Source: Domibacillus indicus
GTDB taxonomy: Bacteria; Bacillota; Bacilli; Bacillales; Domibacillaceae
Assembly (NCBI RefSeq): GCF_023715895.1
Contig: NZ_JAMBOO010000030.1
Span: 1 to 47,569 of the forward strand
Length of the DNA: 47,569 nt
Reading direction: 5' to 3'
The translations under genes were made by a program, and so were the position numbers. How positions within the stretch are numbered: position 1 is the stretch's first letter; each line of letters begins with the position of its first letter. Positions 39,254 through 47,569 of the stretch are shown piece after piece. The notes beneath the pieces are model-generated. The model saw nothing but the letters and a program-made list of their open reading frames with translations. It ran no database searches and was not told where the DNA came from.

Positions 39254-40666
39254 TTACCTCTTCCGCACAATAAATGTATCCCCAAGAAGTTCCCAGTTTT
39301 GGGGAAATGGATAACCAAGCACCCAATAACTGAGTCCTCTAAGGTTATACGTGTTGACCAGATCGAATTTTGCTTTTGCACTGCGTGCGTCTTCAAACCA
39401 AACCTCATGAGACCGTCCATTATTGTCTACGTAACGGTAATAAGGTGACTGACTCACCTGATCATATTTTATCTCTGCTCCATATCGAATCGCACGCCTG
39501 ATGGCTTCCTGCATATCGAATGTTTCCGCTTCCTGTCCTTGTCTGTGAGGCAAAAGCCAATCCCGGGCGTAGATTTGAAAACCGAGCAGGATTTTATTTC
39601 TTGGAATAACCGTTACCGCATAATCGAGAACACGCTTCATTTGGTTAATAGGTGAAATAGCCTGCGGAGGCCCTTTGCGATATCCCCACTCATATGTCAT
39701 CAACACAACAAAATCAAGAATGCGCCCGTGTGCCGGGTAATCCTGTGCTTCAACTAACAATCCCCTCTGTTCGCCGCTCGTTTTTGGAGCGAGAGAAGAA
39801 GAAACAAAATAATCTTCAGCATGCAGCCGTTCTGCCGCTCTTTCAAGAAATCGGTTATAAAACTGGCGGTCCTCCGGTGCTACGTTTTCAAAGTCGATAT
39901 TCACACCGCTGTATCCTTTTTCTCTCATCATCTCTATTACATTCGTTAACAGTGTTTCAACTAAAGCCGGACTTGAAAGGATCGTGTGGGCAAGTTCGGT
40001 TCCTGCTTCTGTACTTGAAAAATTTGTAATAGCCATCATAGGAACAACGCCATTTGAGCGGGCAGCTTCTATAGCAGGAGTATCATCAATTGGTTCGAGA
40101 CCGCCGTCTTCCTGCATCCTATACGCAAACGGACTGATATACGTTAAATCATAAGCGACTTCACGTACTTCTCTGGCTCCTGTCTGCCCAAATGCATATG
40201 TAAAAGCATTTACATCAATGACGGGCTTTGTTGGGGCTGGAATTCTTAAAACCTGGCCGATATAAAGACGTGACGGTGCTGTTAATCGATTGACCTGAAC
40301 GATTGATTGAACGGTTGTTCCATAGCGGCTAGCGATAACAGAAAGACTCTCCCCGGCCATCACGGTATGATAAATCACTGGAATTGTAAGTATTTGTCCT
40401 GGATAAATAGCAGAAGGATTGTTGAGTCGGTTTAGCTGCAGTATTTCTTGAACCGTTACGCCGTACGTACTCCCAATGTTTCCAAGCGTATCCCCAGGCT
40501 GAACAAGGTACTGAAAATAAGGTTCGGGAATCACCAGTGCCTGGCCAATCACCAGCCGATCCGGCTGTTCAAGATCATTAGCCCGAACGATAAGGGCAGG
40601 ATCTATTCGGTATTGCCGGGCAATACGCCAGAGTAAATCTCCGCTTCTCACTACATGGATTCTCAT
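39254..40666 (-). CDS. LysM / GH18 spore peptidoglycan N-acetylglucosaminidase (SleL/YaaH type)
   Basis: SleL/YaaH enzymes sit in the spore coat or cortex and cleave cortex fragments during germination. The 470-residue protein has three LysM modules (residues 2-47, 52-96 and 98-143) and a GH18 barrel (about 150-470) with the catalytic GVNIDFENV (Asp258, Glu260) and a YLRGLSYWVLGYPFPQ-like C-terminal strand. No signal peptide is seen, as for coat-delivered enzymes. The ATG at 40699 lies at the predicted SigE start site, so 40666 is used. B. subtilis yaaH lies elsewhere in the yaa region; here the gene is placed between abrB and rsmI. Confidence 0.9.
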   Translation of the reverse strand: MRIHVVRSGDLLWRIARQYRIDPALIVRANDLEQPDRLVIGQALVIPEPYFQYLVQPGDTLGNIGSTYGVTVQEILQLNRLNNPSAIYPGQILTIPVIYHTVMAGESLSVIASRYGTTVQSIVQVNRLTAPSRLYIGQVLRIPAPTKPVIDVNAFTYAFGQTGAREVREVAYDLTYISPFAYRMQEDGGLEPIDDTPAIEAARSNGVVPMMAITNFSSTEAGTELAHTILSSPALVETLLTNVIEMMREKGYSGVNIDFENVAPEDRQFYNRFLERAAERLHAEDYFVSSSLAPKTSGEQRGLLVEAQDYPAHGRILDFVVLMTYEWGYRKGPPQAISPINQMKRVLDYAVTVIPRNKILLGFQIYARDWLLPHRQGQEAETFDMQEAIRRAIRYGAEIKYDQVSQSPYYRYVDNNGRSHEVWFEDARSAKAKFDLVNTYNLRGLSYWVLGYPFPQNWELLGDTFIVRKR

Positions 40667-40701
40667 CTTTACAGCCCCGCTTTCCAACACAATGTCCATT
40701 C

Positions 40702-40730
40702 ATCTTATTACCTAAAGCCTCCCAATATGA
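40702..40730 (-). promoter_or_regulatory. Candidate SigE promoter of the LysM/GH18 gene
   Basis: On the minus strand, TCATATT (40724-40730, perfect -35) and AATAAGAT (40702-40709) are 14 bp apart, fitting KMATATT-N14-CATACAAT. The predicted start is near 40695. B. subtilis yaaH is SigE-dependent, which agrees. Confidence 0.6.
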
Positions 40731-40774
40731 TTATAAGGGCTGGATCGAACGCATTGTACAGGGTGTTAAACAAA

Positions 40775-40811
40775 ATAAAAAAACTGGCGCCTATTGCATC
40801 TGGCAGCCAGC
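40775..40811 (-). terminator. Terminator of rsmI
   Basis: CTGGCGCC (40784-40791) pairs with GGCAGCCAG (40802-40810) through 8 bp with one bulged A, followed on the minus strand by TTTTTTTATTTTG. Confidence 0.8.
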
Positions 40812-40837
40812 TTACGTTTTAAATGAATAAAGAGACT

Positions 40838-41710
40838 TTATGTATGATAGGCAGTGTACACATCCCGCTTCGGCAGGCCACGCTCTTTTGCCACCTGCTT
40901 TACCGCTTCTTTTGGCGTCATTTTCTGCTCTGTTACATACTGTTCAACATGCGCTTCAATGGACAAGTCACTCCACCATGCTGTTTCTTCCAAAGAGTCT
41001 GATGCCTCTGAATTTCCTTCTATGATGAGACAAAATTCACCCATTATTTTGGACTCCTCAGCCCACACACGTGCTTCACTGATCGTGCCGCGCAAAAATT
41101 CTTCAAACTTTTTTGTCAGCTCCCGGCATAAAACGATCTGTCGTTCCGCTCCTAAAAACTCTTCCATCAGCGTCAGCGTTTCTTTTAAACGGTGAGGGGA
41201 TTCATATAAGATAAATGTTTCACGACAAGCGGACAATTTATCAAGCTCTTTCTTTTTTTCTTTTTTCCCCCGATTTAAAAAACCGTAAAAATAAAAAGGC
41301 TGCGGCGCAATACCTGATGCAATCAGTGCCGTTATGGCAGCATTTGCTCCTGGGAGCGGCACCACATTCACCTCATTTTGGAGGGCCAGCAGCACAAGCT
41401 CGTGTCCTGGATCTGAAATACAAGGTGTACCGGCATCACTCACAAGCGCAACGGTTTCACCGGATTGCACGCGTTCAATGAGTTTGCGGCCGGCTGCTTC
41501 ACTGCTGTGTTCATGGTAGCTGACAACAGGTGTCGCGATCTCGAAATAATTGCACAGCTTTTTCGTATTCCGGGTATCTTCTGCTGCAATAACATCAGCT
41601 TCCTTCAAGATACGCAGAGCCCGTATTGTCATGTCTTCTAAATTGCCAATGGGAACCGGAACAAGGTAAAGAAGCCCTTCTTCACGGTCAAAACTTTTCT
41701 GTGATTTCAT
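40838..41710 (-). CDS. rsmI: 16S rRNA (cytidine1402-2'-O)-methyltransferase RsmI
   Basis: RsmI methylates the ribose of C1402 in the 30S decoding centre. The protein belongs to the tetrapyrrole methylase (SAM) fold, with LYLVPVPIGNLEDMTIRALRIL at the start, AAEDTRNTKKL near residue 43, SDAGTPCISDPG near residue 84, and PGANAAITALIASG near residue 108. The ATG at 41710 has AGAGG 8 nt upstream and gives 290 residues. It overlaps yazA by 23 nt within the trmN6-yazA-rsmI run. Confidence 0.96.
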   Translation of the reverse strand: MKSQKSFDREEGLLYLVPVPIGNLEDMTIRALRILKEADVIAAEDTRNTKKLCNYFEIATPVVSYHEHSSEAAGRKLIERVQSGETVALVSDAGTPCISDPGHELVLLALQNEVNVVPLPGANAAITALIASGIAPQPFYFYGFLNRGKKEKKKELDKLSACRETFILYESPHRLKETLTLMEEFLGAERQIVLCRELTKKFEEFLRGTISEARVWAEESKIMGEFCLIIEGNSEASDSLEETAWWSDLSIEAHVEQYVTEQKMTPKEAVKQVAKERGLPKRDVYTAYHT

Positions 41711-41969
41711 CCTTTGCACCTCTTTTCCGCAAATAATTCATTTTTTGGGGACGCGACAGCTGCTTAAACGCATATTCTGCCCGCATCGCTTCTTGTTTTG
41801 TTTCAAACGATTCACTGTGAATAAGGGTAACAGGCCGGCGGGCTCGTGTATACTTTGCACCTTTTCCTGCGTTATGAACGCTTATCCGCCTGTTTAGATC
41901 ATTTGTATATCCTGCATACAGAGAATCATCTTTGCATTTAACGACGTAAAAATGGTGGCTCGTCTCCAT
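41688..41969 (-). CDS. yazA: GIY-YIG domain protein YazA
   Basis: This 93-residue protein is a stand-alone GIY-YIG nuclease domain of the UPF0213 (YhbQ/YazA) group. It shows [41 protein letters not shown], with the family Tyr pair, the Arg and the downstream Glu in [10 protein letters not shown]. Its cellular role is unproven; the group is thought to act on DNA. It overlaps both trmN6 (32 nt) and rsmI, the tightest packing in the window. Confidence 0.93.
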   Translation of the reverse strand: METSHHFYVVKCKDDSLYAGYTNDLNRRISVHNAGKGAKYTRARRPVTLIHSESFETKQEAMRAEYAFKQLSRPQKMNYLRKRGAKDEITEKF

Positions 41970-42702
41970 ATAGAAGAGTCCTCACTTCATCTGTATATTT
42001 GCCTTTATCATCATACACAAAAAGCGGCGGCAAAATCTTTAAGTCCGGTGCTCCATCTTTTATCCCTTCCACAAGAACGGTGTTGGCTTCTTTGTTTCCT
42101 GCTTTCGGGTACACAAAGCGAATCCGCTTCGGCTCAAGCCGGTATGTTCTCATCAGCGTGACAATATCAAGCAGACGGCCGGGCCGGTGCACAAAAGCGG
42201 CTTTTCCTCCCTGCTTTAAAAGCTGGGAAGCCGATACGATACAATCTTCGAGCGTGCACATAATTTCATGACGGGCAATAGCAAAATGCTCATTTGCATT
42301 CATTTCATTTTGAGACGGTGTTAAAAAATAAGGCGGGTTACATGTCACCAGCGTGTACTTTTCTTTTCCAAGCTGCTGTGGTGATTGCTTTAAATCACCG
42401 TGCACCATCCTGATTTGCTCATCCAAGCCATTATACGCTATGCTGCGGACCGCCATATCATACAGGCGTTCCTGTATTTCCACACCGATGATCGGCACAT
42501 TCGTTCTGGCTGACATCAAAAGCGGCACAACACCGTTGCCGGAACAAAGATCTACAATAGCACCACGTGTTTTAGGTACGGAAGCAAACCGTGCCAGCAG
42601 GACGGCATCCAGCGAAAACGAAAAAACAGACGGGCTTTGGATAATCCGCAGCTCTTCCGCCAGCAGATAATCAAGCCGCTCATCTTGTTTTAATTCAACC
42701 AT
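41938..42702 (-). CDS. yabB: TrmN6-type tRNA A37-N6-methyltransferase (YabB)
   Basis: YabB/TrmN6 proteins are SAM-dependent adenine-N6 methyltransferases acting on A37 of tRNA in E. coli; the substrate in Bacillus is less sure. The 254-residue protein has SAM motif [14 protein letters not shown] near residue 52 and the N6-methyltransferase motif TCNPPYF (NPPY) near residue 123. The ATG at 42702 follows GGAG at 8 nt; 19 more codons lie upstream without an SD and overlap the yabA terminator. Confidence 0.92.
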   Translation of the reverse strand: MVELKQDERLDYLLAEELRIIQSPSVFSFSLDAVLLARFASVPKTRGAIVDLCSGNGVVPLLMSARTNVPIIGVEIQERLYDMAVRSIAYNGLDEQIRMVHGDLKQSPQQLGKEKYTLVTCNPPYFLTPSQNEMNANEHFAIARHEIMCTLEDCIVSASQLLKQGGKAAFVHRPGRLLDIVTLMRTYRLEPKRIRFVYPKAGNKEANTVLVEGIKDGAPDLKILPPLFVYDDKGKYTDEVRTLLYGDEPPFLRR

Positions 42703-42721
42703 ACTTGTTTCTCCTTTTGCA

Positions 42722-42749
42722 CAAAAGAACCTTCCTTTGAAAAGGAAGG
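42722..42749 (-). terminator. Terminator of yabA
   Basis: CCTTCCTTT (42730-42738) with AAAGGAAGG (42741-42749) gives a stem of 8-9 bp, followed on the minus strand by TTCTTTTG. It is moderately strong and may allow readthrough into yabB. Confidence 0.7.
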
Positions 42750-42760
42750 CTTCGATCACA

Positions 42761-43111
42761 TTATTTTTTATTTAAAAAAGACAAGCAAAACAGACAGTCT
42801 TCATCTTTACGCGGGCTTCCGAAATGCACACTGCAAATATGAAAGCCTTCTTGGTACAAGCGGGCCAGATTATCATATCCTTCACCGATATCCGCTCCGC
42901 GTGCTTGCACGCTGACAGGTCCTGACACTTTTTGCTCCTGCTGGTCTAGCTCTTCAAGACGGCGGCGCAAGTGATCATTTTCAATCAGTAATGAATTATT
43001 TTCTTCTAGTATTTCCGCAAGCTGTACCTTTACTTCACCGAGCTGCTGATATAATTCACCAATTTGCAGCTCCATATGGATGACAGAATCAAAAATACCT
43101 TTTTTATCCAA
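42761..43111 (-). CDS. yabA: Replication initiation control protein YabA
   Basis: YabA bridges DnaA and the DnaN clamp to restrain replication initiation. The 116-residue protein has an N-terminal leucine-rich coiled coil (about residues 10-60) for tetramer formation and a C-terminal zinc-binding domain with HIC...[11 protein letters not shown], in which the His, Cys and CxxC ligands are present. I chose the TTG at 43111, giving a start [10 protein letters not shown] that aligns with B. subtilis MDKKELFDTV, with GGTGG upstream. A GTG at 43132 overlaps the ricT stop and has a weaker SD. Confidence 0.94.
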   Translation of the reverse strand: MDKKGIFDSVIHMELQIGELYQQLGEVKVQLAEILEENNSLLIENDHLRRRLEELDQQEQKVSGPVSVQARGADIGEGYDNLARLYQEGFHICSVHFGSPRKDEDCLFCLSFLNKK

Positions 43112-43124
43112 CTTTTCCACCGTC

Positions 43125-43952
43125 TCAATCACCTGCTTTCACAGAAACGGCTCCCTCTCTTCCGATCTCATCAGATGAGAATTCAAGCGTCCGTTCCAGT
43201 TCCGGAAGATGCACCTGTACGAGCCGTTCTAAAATATTTAAGCCCGTCACACGCCCGTTCCCGCTTGGCGTTGTTACTTTTTGGCCCACATCCGGCAATT
43301 CACGGCGCGCATCCTCATACTCATCGTTTTCGTATTTTAAGCAGCACATTAATCGGCCGCATAAACCGGAAATTTTAGCTGGATTCAGGGAGAGGTTTTG
43401 ATCTTTTGCCATCTTGATTGAGACCGGCTCAAAATCACCAAGGAATGTTGAACAGCAAAGCATCCGTCCACATGGCCCGATACCGCCGAGCATTTTTGCT
43501 TCATCCCGAACGCCAATTTGGCGCAGCTCAATGCGCGTTCGGAAAATCGAAGCCAAATCTTTTACGAGCTCTCGGAAATCCACCCGCCCATCCGCTGTGA
43601 AATAGAAAATCACTTTATTGCGGTCAAAGGTGTATTCTACATCAACAAGCTTCATATCTAGATTATGCTCGGTAATTTTACTCGTACAAGTCTCAAATGC
43701 CTGTATAGCTGCTTCACTGTTTTCCTGTACAGCCAAACGATCTTTCTGATCCGCCGTCCGGATCACTTTTTTCAATGGCAGAACAACATCATCTTCATCG
43801 ACTTCTTTTGGCCCGACAACAACATGTCCATATTCAACCCCGCGTACCGTTTCTACAATAACGTAGTCTTCCTTTTGGATCCCGAGGTCACCTGGATCAA
43901 AATAATATATTTTACCCGCTTGTTTAAAGCGTACACCTACTACATTACACAA
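43125..43952 (-). CDS. ricT: RicT (YaaT), RNA maturation and sporulation regulator
   Basis: RicT forms the RicA-RicF-RicT iron-sulfur complex that with RNase Y matures mRNAs and affects the Spo0A phosphorelay, competence and biofilm formation. The 275-residue PSP1-domain protein is very similar to B. subtilis YaaT, with Fe-S Cys in [10 protein letters not shown] near residue 160 and [12 protein letters not shown] near residue 196. The start is TTG with GGGGGG 8 nt upstream. It overlaps the holB stop by 8 nt. Confidence 0.96.
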   Translation of the reverse strand: MCNVVGVRFKQAGKIYYFDPGDLGIQKEDYVIVETVRGVEYGHVVVGPKEVDEDDVVLPLKKVIRTADQKDRLAVQENSEAAIQAFETCTSKITEHNLDMKLVDVEYTFDRNKVIFYFTADGRVDFRELVKDLASIFRTRIELRQIGVRDEAKMLGGIGPCGRMLCCSTFLGDFEPVSIKMAKDQNLSLNPAKISGLCGRLMCCLKYENDEYEDARRELPDVGQKVTTPSGNGRVTGLNILERLVQVHLPELERTLEFSSDEIGREGAVSVKAGD

Positions 43953-44961
43953 AGGCGTGTCCCCCCTGTAACTTTAACAAAAGCTGCTCCATTAGCAGCT
44001 GCTGGTTCATATTGCGGCTGAGCTTTCGTTTTGCCTCTAAAATGAATGCCATCCGGTCTGCCAGCGCTTCTGCTGACAAATGCAGGGCATCCTGCTGAAA
44101 AGAAGCAAGACGGTCGGGAAATGCAAGACCTTTTTCTTCCCCGGTCATAATGGAAAGCAAATCCCTGTGAATTAGAACAAAAAGATCAAGGGCAAGACTG
44201 ACCTGCTGTTTCTCTTTAAAATGAGAGTGAAATTCTTCTGAAAGCGAAACAATAGCCGAGAGCCTGCCGCCTTTCAGACCTTCGTATAATTTTAACACTA
44301 CTAGTCGTGCCTGTGCAAACCACTCATCGTGTGCAAGCTGGATCGCTTCATCCAAATGATTGGTTAATTTGGAGACAATGGAAGCCATCGGCACATTAAT
44401 TTCTTCTTCGATCAAGCGCTGCTTAAGCTCGCTTGAATCAATAGGACGAAACGTCAGCTGCTGGCAGCGCGACAAAATGGTCGGCAGCACAAGACTGCTT
44501 TGCTCTGTTAATAAAAAGGCGGCGGTGCGGGCGGAAGGCTCTTCTAAAAACTTGAGCAGGCTGTTCGCCGCACTTGCCGTCATTTTGTCTGCCTGATTGA
44601 TAATATATACTTTCCAGCCGGATTCAACCGCAGTTTTTTTGAATTCCTGCTGTAAAAATTGAATTTGCTCTTTTTTAATCGACAAGCCATCCGGCTCAAT
44701 CACATGAAGGTCGGGATGATTCCCATTTTGGATGCGGCGGCAGTTAATACATGCCCCACACGGCTGATACCCATCCAGTGGTTCCCGGCAAAACAAACTT
44801 TTTGCAAACAGCAGGGCTGTTTCTTTTTTACCGGTTCCCGGATCGCCTTCAAACAAATAAGCATGCGCTACACGGTCACGAAGTAAACTGTTTTCAATCA
44901 TCCTCATGACGATCGGCTGGCGCCCTTCTGCTTCCTTCCACGGGTTAGACACGAACTTCAC
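43945..44961 (-). CDS. holB: DNA polymerase III subunit delta'
   Basis: HolB is part of the clamp loader that opens the DnaN ring on primed DNA. The 338-residue protein has an AAA+ domain with a Walker A-like GDPGTGKKETA near residue 40, the zinc module CGACINC near residue 68, and FLEEPS plus the SRC motif (ILSRCQQLTF near residue 162). The GTG at 44961 begins the longest frame; a second GTG three codons later (44952) is also possible. It lies 5 bp after darA. In B. subtilis yaaR separates them. Confidence 0.95.
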   Translation of the reverse strand: MKFVSNPWKEAEGRQPIVMRMIENSLLRDRVAHAYLFEGDPGTGKKETALLFAKSLFCREPLDGYQPCGACINCRRIQNGNHPDLHVIEPDGLSIKKEQIQFLQQEFKKTAVESGWKVYIINQADKMTASAANSLLKFLEEPSARTAAFLLTEQSSLVLPTILSRCQQLTFRPIDSSELKQRLIEEEINVPMASIVSKLTNHLDEAIQLAHDEWFAQARLVVLKLYEGLKGGRLSAIVSLSEEFHSHFKEKQQVSLALDLFVLIHRDLLSIMTGEEKGLAFPDRLASFQQDALHLSAEALADRMAFILEAKRKLSRNMNQQLLMEQLLLKLQGGHAFV

Positions 44962-44966
44962 GCCCT

Positions 44967-45308
<342 letters not shown>

Positions 45309-45339
45309 TTACAGGATTTCTTCTATTATACCAAATCTT

Positions 45340-45966
45340 TTAGCCAAGCACTTTTTCAATTTCAGAAAGTGCAGCCCGGTACACGAGCTCCTGCTCCTGC
45401 TCGGCATCAATCACCACGATGCGTTCCCGGTTGGTCTCGGCCAATTTCAAATATCCTTCCCGTACTTTCTGGTGAAAAGAAAGGTCCTCCAGATCAAGCC
45501 GGTTGACTTCTCGTCCATCATGGCGATGAATACGGGCAAGCCCGACTTCAGGCTGCACATCAAATAATAACGTCAAGGCAGGCATCATGCCATCAATCGC
45601 AAAAGCATTAATAGAGGCCACTTCCTCCATGCCAAGCCCTCTTGCATAGCCTTGGTACGCAAGTGAGCTGTCGACAAACCGGTCACAAAGGACAATAAAG
45701 TCTTTTTGAAGGGCCGGCATAACTTTTTCCGCCAAATGCTGGCGGCGGGCTGCTGCATAAAGAAGTGCTTCTGTGCGTGCATCCATCTTTGTGTTGTCTT
45801 TATTTAAAATAACCGAGCGTATTTGCTCCGCAATGGCTATGCCGCCCGGTTCTCTCGTTTGAATAATCGGATACCCCTTTTTTTCAAGCTCTTCAACAAT
45901 CCGCTGGAGCACGGTCGTTTTCCCTGCTCCTTCTGGTCCTTCTATTGTAATAAATAATCCTGGCAC
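45340..45966 (-). CDS. tmk: Thymidylate kinase
   Basis: Tmk phosphorylates dTMP to dTDP for DNA synthesis. The 208-residue P-loop kinase has [14 protein letters not shown] (Walker A, near residue 5), TREPGG near residue 36, the [12 protein letters not shown] lid/nucleotide region near residue 94, and a C-terminal IDAEQEQE. I use the GTG at 45966, 7 nt after GGAG, because the frame above it runs into the decarboxylase gene without an SD. The start almost abuts the decarboxylase stop. Confidence 0.96.
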   Translation of the reverse strand: MPGLFITIEGPEGAGKTTVLQRIVEELEKKGYPIIQTREPGGIAIAEQIRSVILNKDNTKMDARTEALLYAAARRQHLAEKVMPALQKDFIVLCDRFVDSSLAYQGYARGLGMEEVASINAFAIDGMMPALTLLFDVQPEVGLARIHRHDGREVNRLDLEDLSFHQKVREGYLKLAETNRERIVVIDAEQEQELVYRAALSEIEKVLG

Positions 45967-45967
45967 A

Positions 45968-47371
45968 TTAGTTCTCCTTCCGAAACACCACAAGCTTCCG
46001 TTCGTTCAATCTTTCTCCCCCATGAAAGCGGGCTCCTTGACTGACCAGCCACTCAATCTGCTCTACGTGAGCCTTTAAAATCCGTTCCCCCTCCATCACA
46101 AGCGGTATACCAGGCGGGTATGGAATAATCATTTCAGCTGCCACTTCGCCGGCTGCGTCTTTCAAGGAAACAGCTTCTTTTTGGAAGCAACTATGCTCAT
46201 TATAAGGCAAGTCGAGAGTGGATACATGAGCAGACGGCAAATTTCCTGAAAAAGAAGGAGATGTTTTTCCTGTTTTAAACGACAAGCTGCCCAGTTTCTG
46301 CATGGCCTGTGCTTCAAAGAGATTCTCTCCTGCTTCTAAAAGAGGAAAAACGAGCAGTATCTGATAAGGGTCGGCGAGTTCAATATAAATGCCTGCTTCT
46401 TCAAACAAAGCCTGTAATTCATATCCTGTCAGCCCTTCAGCCCTTACAAGCAGTTTGTACGGATCATCTGTAGATATACAAGCGAACCCCTTTAATTGGA
46501 GAAACTGAATTACTCTGTTTTTTACAGCCATAGAGTAAGTATGATCTTTTCTCGTATAGGAAGCGGCATAAGAACGGGCATAATCCAAGGAAGCCATAAT
46601 TGGATAAGACGGGCTACTTGACTGCAGAGCCTGCAGATAAAATTGAAGGCGCGTGCGATCGATTTGGGAAGAATTAATATGAAGGTAAGCACCCATCGTC
46701 ATAGCAGGCAGCATTTTATGTGCAGACTGTACAACGATATCTCCTCCCAGCTGCAGGGCGCTCATGGGCACTTCCCCTTCCACAGCCCCAAAGTGGGCTC
46801 CATGCGCCTCATCCACAAGCACCAAGGAACCGTGAGACCTGGCAATAGCCGCCAATTCCTGAAAAGAACCGGTTATTCCATAATACGTCGGATACGTAAA
46901 AATGACCGCTTTACTTTCAGGATATGTTTTGTATGCCTCCATTAATGTTTGCTTTGATACTTGAGCTGCTGTCTGTGTGTGTTCATCAAAATCAGGTGTT
47001 AAAAAAACGGGGAAGACTTGAGCCATTTTTAAGGCGTTTAACACAGACTTATGGCAATTGCGCTGAACAAACACAATATCGCCTTTGGAAAGGGTGCCAA
47101 GAATCATGGCAAGGTTGCCGACTGTACTTCCATTCACAAGAAACTTGCTTTCCACTGTATTATGTAAATCCGAAAGCAGGTCTTCTGCTTCTTTAATACA
47201 TTCTTCTGGAGCATGAAGGTCATCCAAGCCCGTTAATTCGGTTACATCCAGTGAAAGCTCCATCCAAGAAGCAAGCAAGCCATTTTTGTGGCCGGGTACG
47301 TGAAAAGAAAGAGGCTTTTTCTGCTGATGTTTTTTTAAAGCTTCAAGCAGAGGCATACGGGAATGATTCAT
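45968..47371 (-). CDS. yaaO: Orn/Lys/Arg decarboxylase-family protein YaaO
   Basis: This 467-residue fold-type I PLP protein belongs to the Orn/Lys/Arg decarboxylase group. It has [10 protein letters not shown] near the N-terminus, [10 protein letters not shown] near residue 79, the PLP-Asp in [10 protein letters not shown] near residue 187, and the Schiff-base Lys in [11 protein letters not shown] near residue 219. The short form lacks the N-terminal wing of large E. coli decarboxylases, as in B. subtilis YaaO and SpeA. Which amino acid it uses cannot be read from the sequence. The ATG follows AGGAG. No promoter is visible in the 30 bp between the rrn terminator and this gene. Confidence 0.9.
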   Translation of the reverse strand: MNHSRMPLLEALKKHQQKKPLSFHVPGHKNGLLASWMELSLDVTELTGLDDLHAPEECIKEAEDLLSDLHNTVESKFLVNGSTVGNLAMILGTLSKGDIVFVQRNCHKSVLNALKMAQVFPVFLTPDFDEHTQTAAQVSKQTLMEAYKTYPESKAVIFTYPTYYGITGSFQELAAIARSHGSLVLVDEAHGAHFGAVEGEVPMSALQLGGDIVVQSAHKMLPAMTMGAYLHINSSQIDRTRLQFYLQALQSSSPSYPIMASLDYARSYAASYTRKDHTYSMAVKNRVIQFLQLKGFACISTDDPYKLLVRAEGLTGYELQALFEEAGIYIELADPYQILLVFPLLEAGENLFEAQAMQKLGSLSFKTGKTSPSFSGNLPSAHVSTLDLPYNEHSCFQKEAVSLKDAAGEVAAEMIIPYPPGIPLVMEGERILKAHVEQIEWLVSQGARFHGGERLNERKLVVFRKEN

Positions 47372-47401
47372 TTACGAATTCTCCTTTATCGAATAAACAA
47401 T

Positions 47402-47436
47402 ATAAAAAAAAGAGACGACACGAGGTCATCTCTTTT
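47402..47436 (-). terminator. Terminator of the upstream rRNA operon
   Basis: A stem, AAGAGACGAC (47410-47419) with GTCATCTCTT (47425-47434), pairs over 10 bp with one wobble and is followed on the minus strand by eight T. Confidence 0.9.
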
Positions 47437-47443
47437 TCACTAT

Positions 47444-47560
<117 letters not shown>

Positions 47561-47569
47561 CTATGAAGT

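Overview
The window is a stretch of chromosome from an endospore-forming member of the Bacillaceae (Firmicutes). The spore genes spoIIE, spoVG, spoVT, yabP, yabQ and abrB, the strong AGGAGG-type ribosome binding sites, and a gene order that follows the Bacillus subtilis origin-proximal 'yaa-yab-yac' region all point to this. I cannot assign the genus. The sequence is given in the reverse of the usual map orientation: almost everything is on the minus strand, and transcription runs from high to low coordinates. Only the two tRNA genes and abrB lie on the plus strand.

Layout in transcription order, right to left. The right end (47.56 to 47.44 kb) is the 5S gene that closes one rRNA operon. Then come a YaaO-type decarboxylase, tmk, darA, holB, ricT, yabA, trmN6, a GIY-YIG gene (yazA), rsmI and a LysM/GH18 spore-lytic glucosaminidase. 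Plus-strand abrB follows, divergent from metG-tatD, with a consensus parS site at the metG/tatD junction. Next are rnmV-ksgA, veg, ispE, purR-ridA, spoVG, glmU-prs, ctc (bL25), pth, mfd, spoVT, yabM, mazG (yabN), rqcP (yabO), yabP-yabQ, divIC and the S1-domain gene yabR. A dipeptide epimerase and two plus-strand tRNAs (Met, Glu) come next, then spoIIE, yabS, yabT, tilS, hprT, ftsH, coaX, hslO, cysK, folP-folB-folK, dusB and lysS. The window ends in the promoters and the first ~224 nt of the 16S gene of a second rRNA operon. The whole block therefore lies between two rRNA operons in the same orientation.

The genes fall into a few groups: translation and RNA maintenance (lysS, metG, tilS, ksgA, rnmV, rsmI, trmN6, dusB, pth, rqcP, ctc, yabR), nucleotide and cofactor supply (prs, purR, hprT, tmk, folP-B-K, coaX), replication and DNA care (holB, yabA, mfd, parS), envelope and division (glmU, divIC, ftsH, yabM, ispE), and sporulation. 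Several promoters can be read directly. These are SigA promoters for rrn (P1 and P2), cysK, veg, glmU, abrB, yabR and the tRNAs; a SigB-type promoter for ctc; a SigH-type promoter for spoVG; SigE-type promoters for yabP and the LysM/GH18 gene; and the 21-bp-spacer, Spo0A-type promoter of spoIIE. PurBoxes precede purR. The abrB promoter carries tandem Spo0A boxes, and a second cluster of three boxes lies upstream of it.

I see no wholly new system. The departures from the B. subtilis order deserve attention. No pabB-pabA-pabC or yacD lies around cysK, no fin lies between pth and mfd, no yabG or sspF lies around veg, no yabE lies after tatD, no yaaR lies beside darA, and no csfB-xpaC-yaaN lies between the 5S gene and yaaO. 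A murein-peptide epimerase and a spore-lytic enzyme occupy positions where I would not expect them. These comparisons use remembered B. subtilis gene order, not a search.
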